Counted from the stretch's first letter, positions 34,350 through 44,732 are shown. The stretch is DNA of 64,000 nucleotides from Agaricus subrufescens (GCA_029945375.1 CM057064.1:1240001-1304000), one strand, 5' to 3'. Numbers and translations: made by a program. The notes: generated from the letters alone by a model not told the origin.

Positions 34350-34721
34350 TTGTTGGGCCCCGTCGTGTATGGGACCATGTTTGGATAGTCGATGGAGCGT
34401 GTATGTCAGTTCGAGTCACCATCCACATCCACAGGCAGATCGTATCATTAAAAATTCCGCAAGTCGAGTATCGCAGGCTCGATAGACATTTGGCCCAGTG
34501 ACCAACGAACCCCTGTTCGTTTTTTGACCAGCAATTGCCCTGAGTCTCCAATATGTCTCGCGTATCCAACTCGCGTGTTCAACCCAATTCGTCCATCCAC
34601 CGCATGTTTTTTCATGGAATTTCAAGTAGTATGGTGCGTCGGCAAAAAGTGTAGCACGCGATATATCCGTATCCACATGTAGCCGATGTAGCTGTTCCGC
34701 GTAGAGCGAAAGCATACGCAC
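34350..34721 (-). pseudogene. 3' fragment of APH-family kinase gene
   Basis: A copy of the last 100 or so codons of the kinase at 35911-37380 (AEQLHRLHVDTDISRATLFA, APYYLKFHEKTCGGWTNWVE, RAIAGQKTNRGSLVTGPNVY), followed by a frame change near the end. The catalytic half is missing: at 34722 the homology switches to the aldo-keto reductase fragment. Confidence 0.8.
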
Positions 34722-35215
34722 GCCATACCTAGTTCACGACCGGTTTGGAGCGTGCAATCTTGAGCAATGGCTCCAAGTCCTCCACATCAAAATTGCTGAC
34801 ACCAATGCTTCTGCAGAAGGACGTCAGAAAACTTTGAAAGTGTATTCGCGGGCCACAGCAGCCATACCTGGTCAGACCTACTTGCTGAACCTCTTCGTAT
34901 TGCCGCCACATATGCTCGACATTGATTCAACTAACCGAGGGATGTGTATGAGGAAGATATCAACGTGTTTGAGGCCCAGCTGTATTTCGATGTAAAGATA
35001 GACATCTAGTACAAGGTTTCAGGTTACCTTTGATAAACTTATTTCCAAGGATTCATGGCCATTCGAACATTCGCCTGACCGTTTGGTAGTGACGAAGATG
35101 TCAGAGCGAGGAAGTCCACTTTCTCGAATAGCAACGCCAACACTTTCCTCATTTCTGTAGACTAAGACACAAAGTGAGAGACGGAGGGGACGGTTGGAAG
35201 ATACCTACACTAAGC
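34722..35215 (-). pseudogene. Aldo-keto reductase fragment 1
   Basis: Copies the middle of the reductase at 30692-31942 ([18 protein letters not shown], the [14 protein letters not shown] block and part of the tetrad region). The codon for Gln after KPVVN is a stop (tag for cag) and the flanking exons are missing on both sides. Confidence 0.82.
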
Positions 35216-35351
35216 GCAGGGTTTTTAATTAGCGGAAGCTCGGCATTTGGGGGCGCATAGAAGGTGGGGCATCGTGCACCAAGTGCGATGAATAGGGTAT
35301 CAAATTCACATCTCATGCTGAGGAATCATACACATGAGCCATCGTCTGGCC

Positions 35352-35357
35352 TATAAA
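35352..35357 (+). promoter_or_regulatory. TATA box of orphan gene 2
   Basis: TATAAA, 53 bp before the start codon at 35410, in the same duplicated promoter as orphan gene 1. Confidence 0.6.
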
Positions 35358-35409
35358 TATGCCCCATAAAAAGCGCTGAGAGCGGCTGGTTGTTCGATTC
35401 TTTCTTACC

Positions 35410-35785
35410 ATGTCACCGTCTGCAACCAAAAATGTAAATCAATTCATGTTGAATTCTAAACGTTCACTCACTCCATCCGACTAAGCCCAACGCCTCTAAG
35501 AAAGACTTGAAAGAAGTCAAACAGTACCTCGATAAAATTGATACTGCCAAGGTTGAGCAGGTGTATGGAGTGGGGCAGTACAGGCCGTGGCATGGTGACG
35601 GGAAATCACAATCCCAAACGAACATCACATTCCAAACAAAATCCCAGGAAACGTCCGGAAAACCACCACAATATATTACAATTGTGGCGAAGAAAGGAAA
35701 GACAGACGCTTATGTGACGTATACATCGGGCACCTGGGATTCGGCGGATAAGATCATTGGAGCGATGCTTGGCGCGCTTGAATAA
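35410..35785 (+). CDS. Orphan small protein, paralog without microexon array
   Basis: Two exons. Exon 1 (35410-35433) encodes MSPSATKN. After a 52-nt intron similar to the last intron of the paralog, exon 2 (35486-35785) encodes NASKKDLKEVKQYLDKI, GVGQYRPWHGDGKSQ and PPQYITIVAKKGKTDAYV, ending GAMLGALE. About 108 residues. The domain is well conserved with the first copy (few substitutions, none disruptive), which argues that it is under selection. No known family was recognised. Confidence 0.65.
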
Positions 35786-35910
35786 GGTGCAGGAGTCAGC
35801 GGGATTGAAAGCACATCTAAACAGGATCGAGTAGTACAGGAAAGCAGTTGTTAACTTTTGGGCCTTGTCGTGTATGAGTCTGTGTTTGGATAGTCGATGG
35901 AACGTGGATG

Positions 35911-37380
35911 TCAGTTCGAGTCACCATCCACATCCACAGAGCAGATCGTATCATTAAAAATCCGTAAATCGAGTATCGCAGGCTCAATAGAGCCTCGATA
36001 AACATTTGGCCCAGTGACCAACGAACCCCTGTTCGTTTTTTGACCAGCAATTGCCCTGAGTCTCCAATATGTCTCGCGTATCCAACTCGCGTGTTCAACC
36101 CAATTCGTCCATCCACCGCATATTGTTTCATGGAATTTCAAGTAGTACGGTGCGTCGGCGAAAAGTGTAGCACGCGACATATCCGTATCTCCGTGTAGCC
36201 GATGCAGCTGTTCTGCGTAGCACGCGCTGAAGTGCGTACGTAGATAAAACCGACGGACCATACTCCTAACGCGCGGTGCATAATCGACTGGTTCATCTAT
36301 GCCCCTGAAAGCTTGCGGCCACCGGGTAGCATCCCCGATAGAAGTCCAATCAGCAGGAACGGTACGCCAATTCTCATCGGGATGATCGGGACGTGTAAAC
36401 GGATCGTCGGCTGAGGTCATGAGATCCTCGGGGTACTGGGCAGTAAGCATGAGTGGGAGGATTTGTGCACCTCCCCAGTCAATGACACCGGTTATCCTAG
36501 GTTGATCTGATGTTAATGATTCCTCATCAAAAAATATGTTGCGCAATGCGAGGTCGGGATGGTGCAGGACCATGGAATTGTATGCTGGTGGGATCTTGAA
36601 GTGCGGAATGAGTGACGACAGAAATTGGAATAGCTCTGAAAATGTCTGGGGGGTGCAGCTTGGCTCCGACAGCGACGTCGAGAGTTGATCCTCTTCGAGA
36701 TCGCACCACTCTTGAACGGCATGCAACATCTCCTGTTCTAGACAAGAACGCCATAATTCATCCGCGGATTTGAAAGGCCCTCCCAAACTACCCTGCGTGA
36801 GCGTCATGAGTGGTCCCACAGGATTTTCTCCTCCATCCGGACCTGCAATGCTTCCAATCTTTTCGAACGGTACAGGCCGGGAAAGAGATGCTTTCAGCTT
36901 GGCTAGCGTCCGAACGATAGAAAGCTGCTGTGCACCGGGTAATGTATCCAAGCCATGAATACCATTCTCCCCATGCAGCCCCTGTAAACTTTTCCCTTGA
37001 ACAATATCCATGACAACATATGGTGCGCATGCAGGATTGTTGAACGTAACATCCCATCCATGTACCTTGGGTACAGGTATATCTGGATAGAGTCCTGATT
37101 CTCGCACAAATTTCAGCGTTGCAATTTCGGACTGTTTTGCCTGCGGATTGAAGTCTTCTTCGTCGTGATTCGAGACGCTAGCAGCTACTCGCGTACCATC
37201 GGTGAAATCCAGTCGGTAGACAGTATTGTAACTGCCCCAACCAAGTAGTGAAATGGACGAGCAACTCAGGTGAGGTACAGGGCTGGAAATGTGGGTAGTC
37301 GAACAATCGATCAGACCCTGTAGATTGACCCATTCATTCTTTCGGAGCCTGGAGATTTGTCCCGGTAGATCGAGGGTCAT
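35911..37380 (-). CDS. APH/choline-kinase-like phosphotransferase
   Basis: One exon, 489 residues. The order is that of the APH family: glycine-rich nucleotide loop LLGWGSYNTVYRLDF; hinge APYVVMDIVQGKSL; catalytic loop MVLHHPDLALRNIFFDEESL, in which Asp of HPDLALRN is the catalytic base; and the metal-binding stretch TGVIDWGGAQILPL. A helical C-terminal part follows. Basidiomycetes carry large families of such proteins with unknown small-molecule or protein substrates; antibiotic resistance is not implied. The intact frame, without introns, contrasts with its truncated copy at 34350. It sits in a duplicated block with the orphan genes and aldo-keto reductase pieces. Confidence 0.85.
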   Translation of the reverse strand: MTLDLPGQISRLRKNEWVNLQGLIDCSTTHISSPVPHLSCSSISLLGWGSYNTVYRLDFTDGTRVAASVSNHDEEDFNPQAKQSEIATLKFVRESGLYPDIPVPKVHGWDVTFNNPACAPYVVMDIVQGKSLQGLHGENGIHGLDTLPGAQQLSIVRTLAKLKASLSRPVPFEKIGSIAGPDGGENPVGPLMTLTQGSLGGPFKSADELWRSCLEQEMLHAVQEWCDLEEDQLSTSLSEPSCTPQTFSELFQFLSSLIPHFKIPPAYNSMVLHHPDLALRNIFFDEESLTSDQPRITGVIDWGGAQILPLMLTAQYPEDLMTSADDPFTRPDHPDENWRTVPADWTSIGDATRWPQAFRGIDEPVDYAPRVRSMVRRFYLRTHFSACYAEQLHRLHGDTDMSRATLFADAPYYLKFHETICGGWTNWVEHASWIRETYWRLRAIAGQKTNRGSLVTGPNVYRGSIEPAILDLRIFNDTICSVDVDGDSN

Positions 37381-37604
37381 TGGGACGTGAAATTATGCCG
37401 ACGGAAGCCGCCGAGGAACCAGTGTTTGGGATTGGTAGTGCTAGGTGAAACTATTATGGTTGGAAGAAAGTACCAGTTGTGAAATTCACTTACATGGCTT
37501 GCAGCTAAGGAGTACAGAGACATTTTCAACATGATGTGACTATGTCCGGACTTGCCTTCTTGAGAGTCTGGTTGTGTACACCATGCTCAAACTCAGAGCC
37601 AAAT

Positions 37605-37685
37605 GGCGTTATAGTGTAGTGGTTATCACTCGGGATTTTGATTGCAAAGTTTCCCGAAACCCAGGTTCGAACCCTGGTAACGCCT
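37605..37685 (+). tRNA. tRNA-Gln(UUG) with 9-nt intron
   Basis: GGCGTTATAGTGTAGTGGTT start, anticodon stem CGGGA/TCCCG, loop TTTTGA then intron TTGCAAAGT, anticodon TTG, and T-arm CCAGGTTCGAACCCTGG. The acceptor pairs GGCGTTA/TAACGCC. Confidence 0.85.
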
Positions 37686-37799
37686 AATAACCCTTTTCTC
37701 CTTTTTAACCCAGACGTATAGCAGAAAAAGGTGTGTACTCCATCAGGTTTTAATTCAGTAACGTCGTCCCGATTTTATTATACCTTCCTGTGTATACGA

Positions 37800-37981
37800 G
37801 CAACTTCGAACATTCTCGAAACACTCAGAAAGGTGTTAGAGGCGTCGACCGGGAGAAACCCATGTTCAAGAACATTCTCCCAATATCCGTGGATTACCTC
37901 TGTGTCCTTGATTCGTGTTCCCGAGGTGATAGCGGGCATCGAGTAAACATCCTTCAGCTTACAGTCGGCGAATGGGATCGG
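37800..37981 (-). pseudogene. Aldo-keto reductase fragment 2 (first exon only)
   Basis: Reads IPFADCKLKDVYSMPAITSG, then NVLEHGFLPVDAS, matching the first exon of the gene at 31942 but with its start ATG changed to ATC and the catalytic Asp context HIDTAQ altered. No further exons follow. Confidence 0.75.
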
Positions 37982-38037
37982 GTGTTTTTGTGGGAGTGAT
38001 GAGATAAGAAGCTGCGCCACTAAGTGCCTAGCCCACG

Positions 38038-39354
38038 ATGGCACATTTCCTCTATTTGTCCCGCAAACGCAGCAGAAGCGACAGCTTTAAAAGCATCAGC
38101 CCCCCAGAAAAAAGCCATATGTTAGGTCAAAGGTACACTCACGACGACACCTACTATTTCGACGATGGGAGCTGCACCCTCCTGGTGGAGGACGTTCTCT
38201 TCAATGTGGGTTCATCGGCCTTTGTCCTTCTGGCTGCCTACTCGTTGAACAGGTCCACAGGTCGAGATTGAGCGTGGATTCGTCCACCTTTGGAACCATG
38301 TTCTCATTGCCAGGTGGAGAGTATCCGCTCGAAGGCACCTCGGACAATAACCCCATCGTACTGTTGGGAGACACCATTGCGGACTTCAGACATTTTCTAT
38401 GGTCACTCTATGCGCTGTACGTCCTTGTGGAGTTTTGGAGCTCTGCCCTGACCACTTGTGCACAGGCCCTCGGAGCTGAGTCAAGTGAATTCAGCCTCAG
38501 CCAACCTCGACCAGCTTATGGCTATTGCTCGAATATCACATAAATATGGATTCAGAACCACAGAAAACTGGGCCCTCGACGCTATTCAAGAATACATCAA
38601 TAGAAAACCCTTCCCGATCCTCCCATCACCCCATATCATTCCTTCCCACAAACCCGAGGCCGAAAATATCCAACAGCTCACGACCCTCATCCGCCTCGCC
38701 CAGCTCTGTCACCACGAAAGCCTGCTAAACACCCTGATCCAATCTTTGAAAATCCTGATGATTGACTCCATGAAATATGCCCACATGGCCATGACACTCG
38801 CAGATGAGCTCGGGCTCAGATCACTACGAGGCGTGGCATACCTCCAAGTCATGCAAAATGCCGTTATCATTCGACGCCCATGCATGGACCTTATCCACAA
38901 GATCGCGGCCAGCCAGCCCTCCCTGGCTTCCAGTATGAGTGTTTCCACACCACCCGCATCCGAAAATGAATCAGATAGTATATCTCTCACATCGCAACAA
39001 CAACTCCGCCTCCTTGCTGGATACTATCGCCTCACGGAAACATGGGAAGAGCTTCGTAAAACACCTCCCCACTTCGAGCATTCCGTAGCCTGCGGTGCAA
39101 CCTGGCACCAACACGGTTGCACACAAAGTTGGGTTGAGTTCTGGAAGGAGAAGACGAGAAGTGACACATTACTTAGCCTCGGCCTCGCCGATGTACTCGG
39201 GAGATTGAAGCAGATATCGAAGGCTTATGAGAAGTGGGGCAGTGCGACGTATATGCATCACGACTGCAGACAAGTAGCGAGGACTAGCATCAATGAGATG
39301 ATAAAACGGGTCGAAGACGCACTCCCCGATTATTTCTCAGATGATGATGCATAA
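38038..39354 (+). CDS. BTB/POZ domain protein
   Basis: Three exons joined at GT-AG introns of about 45 nt (FN/VHRSRL and YAL/PSELSQ). The BTB fold occupies roughly residues 35-130: YYFDDGSCTLLVEDVLFNVH, RSRLSVDSSTFGTMFSL, NPIVLLGDTIADFRHFLWSL. A helical extension (LMAIARISHKYGFRTTENWA) continues as in the many basidiomycete BTB proteins, whose roles are mostly unknown (adaptors for ubiquitin ligases or scaffolds). A cysteine/His-rich end (AVACGATWHQHGC) is present. The ends of the protein are not otherwise recognised. Confidence 0.8.
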
Positions 39355-39423
39355 AATACTGGAGATATACACCTATTAATACCGAGTATTAGTATGAAAC
39401 AAATGCTCACCTGCAAATGGTGT

Positions 39424-40127
39424 TCATTTAATTCTGCGAGATTTACTGGTCCGGCTACGCTTTCCTGCAGCCGACGATGGCGCCGCGTTCGCCAAAATAT
39501 GATCCATTCCAGATGCCACATGGCCTTCATGCATGCCTCGTCGGCTGGCACCAATCCAGGGACCATCAGTCAGTAGTTCACGAGCCGCACGGCCGACAAT
39601 CCGAGCTCCAGAGCCTTCGGTGGATGTTATGCCAGTAGCCATCATGCTCTTCATTAGTACATCAATGTCGTTTGTCGACGGACGCGTCTCTTGTCCAACT
39701 TGGGAGCCGCGAAGTAAAGTCTGTTCGAATATTTCGTCCTCCTCTAGTTCCTGAATTTGAGCCCGCAGATTCTTCAGAATCTTCTCTACCATGGCTATGA
39801 CATCGAGCAGAAAGTCAGCAAGAAATTCTACACGGGACAGTTAGAAAGAAGGGAAAACGCACCTTCTTGTTCTTCCTTGTCATCTGTACGAGGAATCAAT
39901 GGACTTTCATTTGCTTCCTCCTCGTCTATAGTCGGCTCGTCCAAATCCAACTTTGCTAACCATTTCCGTTCAAATGCAGTTTGAGAAATTTGGTGTTCGG
40001 TATCCGAAAATGAGGTTTGATCAGGCCCATAAGTCGTTCCTACAGAGCTAGCGGGTGAGGGTACGCGAAGGACGGGAGGCGCATATTCAGGATGGTGATA
40101 CGGGTGAGTGAAATGTTGGGAGGACAT
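39424..40127 (-). CDS. Uncharacterised acidic coiled-coil protein
   Basis: Two exons, about 211 residues. Exon 1 (40127-39865) is disordered (MSSQHFTHPYHHPEYAPPVL, then acidic PTIDEEEANE). Exon 2 gives a short coiled coil VEKILKNLRAQIQELEEDEI followed by EQTLLRGSQVGQETRPSTND and a basic, Ser-rich tail. The splice EEQE/AMVEK is clean. No family recognised; coiled coil and basic tail suggest a nuclear scaffold but this is a guess. It points away from the BTB gene, sharing its 3' flank. Confidence 0.6.
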
Positions 40128-40217
40128 CCGAGAAAAATAGGAGAATTAAGTCTTTCGGTTCGCGGAAGTGAGAAGGAAAGGGGACCAGTTCACAGAATTT
40201 TCTGGCCAAAATAACAT

Positions 40218-40301
40218 GGCGTTATAGTGTAGTGGTTATCACTCGGGATTTTGATTGACTATAGATTTCCCGAAACCCAGGTTCGAACCCTGGTAACGCC
40301 T
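40218..40301 (+). tRNA. tRNA-Gln(UUG) with 12-nt intron
   Basis: The mature sequence is the same as that of 37605-37685. The intron differs (TTGACTATAGAT instead of TTGCAAAGT) in the same position after the anticodon loop base 37. 72 nt mature. Confidence 0.85.
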
Positions 40302-40660
40302 CTGGACCAGCGCTTAGTTCATATGTTTTTATCAGAATCCGCTGTAGCTGCCTGACTAAAAAGTTGTGAGAAACAGGCACATAATATAACATCGGGCGAT
40401 CATTCCACAAAGGACCTCTGAACTCATACATGATGTCATAATGTGTTCAGTATTGATCAGCATGTTAGTTAAATAAACGCATCTTCTGCCAATTTCTTCC
40501 TCCACACTGCCATCAACTTAAGCATGTATTCTAATGTCGGTGAACCACGCATCTACGAGGCCCAAGATCAGAGGTACTTCTTAGAACATTATAACCTCTC
40601 CTTCGCCCTCACTTTCTTGTCATTAGACCTCCCAAAACCACAAAGCCAAAGAAAGGAGAA

Positions 40661-40950
40661 ATGGAACGCCAAGAGCGTCTAGAACACGGTCCAGAACCGA
40701 CTCACCACTTGTAGCTTTTCCTCCTCTGTTTCTCTTTCTCATCTCTGAAATTCTCAACAGAGACGAACGTAACCTCAGCGCTGAAGAGCAGCGTGAAGTT
40801 CATATAGAAGAGAGTAAACAAACGGTTAAGGACCCGTTGAAGCCAGCCATGGACCACGGCCATAAGCCGTCCCGTGGAGCAATGATCGATGCCGAGTTGC
40901 AAAAGGAGGACGAAGCGATGTTAAAGCAGAAAAAGGGGAAGACCGATTGA
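40661..40950 (+). CDS. Small conserved hydrophilic protein
   Basis: Two exons: 40661-40710 (MERQERLEHGPEPTHHL) and 40761-40950, joined by a 50-nt GT-AG intron. The 79-residue product has the conserved core DHGHKPSRGAMIDAELQKED and ends LKQKKGKTD. Hydrophilic, basic and acidic in blocks. Similar tiny proteins of unknown role are common in fungi. Strong codon-level sense in exon 2 (no stops, coherent charged protein) decides this strand over a frame on the other strand. The gene is convergent with the F-box gene. Confidence 0.6.
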
Positions 40951-41071
40951 TTGTTAAACCGTCGACCGGTCTTGTTGAAGCATCCATAATTACATTTTGA
41001 AATCCTATTGTTGTTGTAGACTCTGACGCCCTCGACAATCATCGGAGGAGGCCACCCATGTGTCAGACAGA

Positions 41072-42780
41072 TCACCCGATACGGCATGCTTTAGTTACCT
41101 GCACACTTGGCAGTGCAATCCCTAAGTTCTCCAAGAGTTGTGGCTGAATATCCCGTCCACCCATCCTTCCCGATTTAGAACTCCTAACAAGGCGCAAACA
41201 TTTTAATCCCGAGGTTGCATACTCAAAAGTCCGGAAACCCGTGAAGACCTCATTCTCAAAATCCATCCTAGACTGAGAATGTCGTCTCTAATGGTAGAAT
41301 CATAAGGAGTGTGAAACAAGAGTCAAATTGTTAAAACTCACCCTCCGAATCGTAGGATCAACACTAAGGTGTTCAAATCCGATAGTAAGGTCTGTCAAGC
41401 TGGGCATCTGCTTCATCATCTCGTTGAGATGTACCGGAGTGAAAATATCTAGTCGATCGAACTCAATCGCCTGCAGCTCATCCTTTCTATCCTGCTTCTT
41501 ATAGACCCTCGCAACCCAGTCAAATATTTGCCGGAATTGAATATATGTCAACCTCTGTAACGTTTTTATCGCAAGATGCTTTACTCCAGGACCGAAGATA
41601 GCGAAATCGGCAGAGAGTGTATCGAGATAGTTAAAGGATGATGATAAATCCTCAGGAAGATGGATGGAAAGGTCACTTGCATTTGCTAGTCGAAACTCGA
41701 AAGCGTTTTTGTTAAACGTAGCAAGCCATTCTTCATCTTCGTAATAACCAACCGGTGGAGTCGTAGGCCAAAGGGGACGGGAAAGAGCCGTAAAAGAGAA
41801 ATATTTGAGGCTCAACGAAGTTAGTAGCAACCCATTGAGAGTCTGGAGGTCGAAGAAATCATGTGCTCGGCCATGACCTTGATATGAAAACTTTTTCAGG
41901 GAGAATCCTGTCAAGTCGGAGAAAACCGGCAGAAGGTCGATAACATCATAGTTGTTGATGTGTAACGATTCAAGACACGGCCTAGTCGATGAAAGGAGGC
42001 GCGAGAAGTGTTTCTGGAAACCTTCAACAACATCAACGGGTGGCTTGTTGTTCGTCACTTGCTTCGATTCATTGACGCCATATGAAGGAAGTATAGTAAG
42101 ATCCATAGTCTTGATTCCTGGTGACCACGATTTTGCAGCCAAGAAAGCATCCAACAAACGGAACTGCATAACAGTCACGTTCACCGACAATTTTTGCAAC
42201 CGAGACCCTGCTTTAGAAACGAGGTTGCTGATGAAGTTGTGAAAGGGGGTCGTGATAGCACGGGAGTAGTGCAGACAGATCGTCAATGTCCGTAAGTTCT
42301 TGCAATTGAAGAGAGCTCTCATGGTCTTCTTTAGGAAGATGGCACATCCAGATTCGGAAGGGGTCCGTTGCGGTAATGGTCTTCCATCATTACTGCAAAG
42401 TGGCAGAAAATAAGGGGATATTTTTATATGTTTTACGCGTGCTGCAATAGACGGGTTTCTACAAGGTTGGCGTTATTATGAGTAGGTTGTATCTGGAAAC
42501 ATTTGGAGACGTACTGAAGTTGTTGGAGTCTCTTAATCTGTCCTTCATCATCAGCGTCAGAAATGCAGACTTGACAGTATATCTCGTTCATTGCTGCATC
42601 GAAAAAGTACCGATTCATTCCAATCATGTTGACCACAACATTGGGAGTCAGGTATGAGCGGATATTTTCCCAGATTTCGAATGGTAGGTAAGGCATTGTC
42701 GTGCTTCTAGAACCGGGCTTCCGCCTACTTTTGGGGTTTGTGAATGTAGGAACACTGTGAGGGTTGTGTGGAAGTCGCAT
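41072..42780 (-). CDS. F-box protein with leucine-rich-type repeats
   Basis: Minus strand, three exons. The F-box is near the N-terminus: MPYLPFEIWENIRSYLTPNV, then FFDAAMNEIY. A long helical/β region follows with repeated pattern lines (LRTLTICLHY, IKTMDLTILPSYG, LKKFSYQGHGRAHDF, DLSIHLPEDLSSSF, VKHLAIKTLQRLTYI), as in basidiomycete F-box/LRR proteins, adaptors of SCF ubiquitin ligases. The splice QHA/NDGRPLPQRT and a later phase-0 one (PTIRR/RRHSQSR) were deduced. The 3' end was set at the stop at 41072 (VQVTKACRIG); an extra 3' exon is possible but would overlap the small plus gene at 40661. An alternative start is the ATG just before PYLPFEI. Confidence 0.7.
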
Positions 42781-43003
42781 GCTTGTGATGTGCGAAGCAA
42801 GTGTGACTTATTAATCTCATCCGCGTGATGAGGGAGACTAAAGCATCAGAAGTGAGTGGGAGTTTCCAAGAATCTATATATATATCGTCTTTTTTGTTCT
42901 CGTAATGGTGCAGCGTCTGGTTCGTACTGCGTATTTTTGTTGACAGACGTGATCCAGACAAGTAAGGAGGATACACTACGTGCTGAAGCAAGACCGACAC
43001 CTT

Positions 43004-44151
43004 CTAAAACTGCCTTCGATAATAACCACGGTAAATAAGCCACGGGAGTTTCCAGTCTCGCCTTTGAAGTTGGGGATCAAACGCGTCAAAACTATTTTTC
43101 TCCAATCGTTGTAGCAAGTTTGCGACGGGGACCTTTAATCACCAGACATAAGTATCATACAATTTTGTGGTGACAAGTAAAACAAGCATTACCCCTGCCA
43201 AAAACACAGGCATCCCAGCTTGTGGAACCTTGCCTTCAAACCCTTCTTCTTTCAACATCGAACGAGCAGTGATCATATGATCATTTGCAAGTGTAGCAAA
43301 TTCAAAGACGGCGTCTTCTAGGCCTTGAGCCTCAGGTCCTTTTCGTACGAGTTCTTCCTGCCTCAAACCATGTTTTGATGAAATTTCGGCTGGAATCACG
43401 GTCCTGCCATGTCGAGCATGGTATGATAAAGCGCGGAGGAGAGTGGTGATAGTTTGAGCAGTGCCAATATGAGAAGCAGTGTGCGAAAGAGCATGCGAGG
43501 TAGCTAGAGGCGGTGGAAGAAGAGAAAGGAGGAGATAGAGTAAAGTGCTGCTTGTTGATTCCGCATGTTGAGTAAGAGAGTCTATCGTTGGGTAAAACGA
43601 TGTCTCGAGCTCAGCGTCCTATCGAAGAGATATTTAATGAAGTAGAGTAAAGAAAGGAAAGACGAACGCGAGCGTCAATTATCCGTTTAAAATGATATGC
43701 TTGAAGGCTAGCCCGCTGTGTAGCGAGGTGTAATGCAAGTGCAACGGGGTGCTGGGGTGGACTGCCCTAGGAGTATCAAACTAAGTATCTGCGAAACGAA
43801 ATACGGGTTGCAAAGACAACGCACGTTGAATATACCTTTGACCGCATCCCTCCAGAATTGCATGCGCATTTTTCCAATGGTGTTATTGCTTACATGGTCC
43901 TGTACCGTCGCCAGTTCCACATAGAAAGCTTTTATTGCGAGGTAAGATGCTTGAACATCTTTTGGCCAGAATTGAGAAATTAGATAGGACTCATAGTCGT
44001 GTTTGCGGACGAGATGAGTGCAGTAACCGACAGGGTCCGAGATACCGACCGCGCCTTCGGGGGAGGATGTCGCATAGAGACGTCCTGGAAGCCTGTGCTT
44101 TGTTGGAGCACGAAACGACCCGCGCAAAACAGCAGTCGAAGGCGGTCGCAT
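43004..44151 (-). CDS. NDUFAF6-like complex I assembly factor (squalene/phytoene-synthase fold)
   Basis: Minus strand, four exons. The start MRPPSTAVLRGSFRAPTKHR is a basic, presumably mitochondrial targeting sequence. Then DPVGYCTHLVRKHDYESYLI; YLAIKAFYVELATVQDHVSN (fold core); GKMRMQFWRDAVKGIF; SPPQHPVALALHLATQRASL; GTAQTITTLLRALSYHARHG; and the terminal exon with LQRRDWKLPWLIYRGYYRRQ. This domain order is that of NDUFAF6, a catalytically inactive squalene/phytoene-synthase relative needed for respiratory complex I assembly in mitochondria. The last intron was found because the conserved C-terminus lies beyond an in-frame stop. Divergent from the SDHAF1-like gene, 124 bp start to start. Confidence 0.8.
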
Positions 44152-44275
44152 GCAGCTCAGACGAGAAGCAAACCCGGGATGATGCTCTTTGTTTGGCAAA
44201 CACTTGTGGAGTCAACAAATGGTAGCCAATCGGAACGGCTGCACGACGGAACGGAATGAAGATCTTTCTTCGGCC
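44152..44275. promoter_or_regulatory. Bidirectional promoter with CCAAT box
   Basis: 124 bp between two divergent start codons. Contains AGCCAATCGG (CCAAT at 44226-44230). CCAAT is the binding site of the fungal HAP/CBC complex, which controls respiratory genes; its use here is inferred. Confidence 0.5.
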
Positions 44276-44633
44276 ATGACCAAGTCTGGTCTCCAGAAAG
44301 ATGTCCTCGCTCTTTATAGGCGGTGCGTTGTTCTCCTTCATCTGGACGACATGCAGTCTGACTTGTATTGTCAGTGCACTTCGAATGGTGAAAACAAAGC
44401 CTCAGGCCGCCCGACACAAGTTCCTTCTCCACGTTAGATATACTTTCCACCAAAACGCCGCTTCCGTCTCGCCTCGTAATGTCACAGCAATAGAACATTT
44501 ATTGCGTGTGGGAGGACGACAACTAGACATGTATGAAAACCCTGGCGTCAAGGACTGTTTTGTGTCCAAGGGTATGATAGACTGGCAAGAACAATGGCGA
44601 AGCGGCTCTCCACCTAGCAGCACCTCTACTTAA
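44276..44633 (+). CDS. SDHAF1-like LYR-motif assembly factor
   Basis: Two exons joined over a 49-nt intron. MTKSGLQKDVLALYRRALRM shows the LYR motif near the N-terminus. Then FLLHVRYTFHQNAASVSPRN, VTAIEHLLRVGGRQLDMYEN and VKDCFVSKGMIDWQEQWRSG, a short tail. The order matches SDHAF1 (yeast Sdh6), which protects the iron-sulfur subunit while succinate dehydrogenase is assembled in the mitochondrial matrix. About 102 residues. The start was chosen as the ATG immediately before the LYR helix. Paired head-to-head with a complex I factor. Confidence 0.75.
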
Positions 44634-44732
44634 TCGCTTACGCCGGCACCATCGTCACTTATACCTTCCATGTATAGTATGGTAGGAATATGATTAATGT
44701 CAATTGCGATAAGTTACACCACTCTATCTATT

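Noticed and set aside
35911..37380. Antibiotic-resistance phosphotransferase acquired from bacteria
   Set aside because: The APH fold is widespread and expanded in basidiomycetes; codon use and neighbours give no sign of transfer.
40690..41087. Extra 3' exons of the F-box gene
   Set aside because: The minus reading there is the antisense of the small plus gene at 40661, which has better coding sense.
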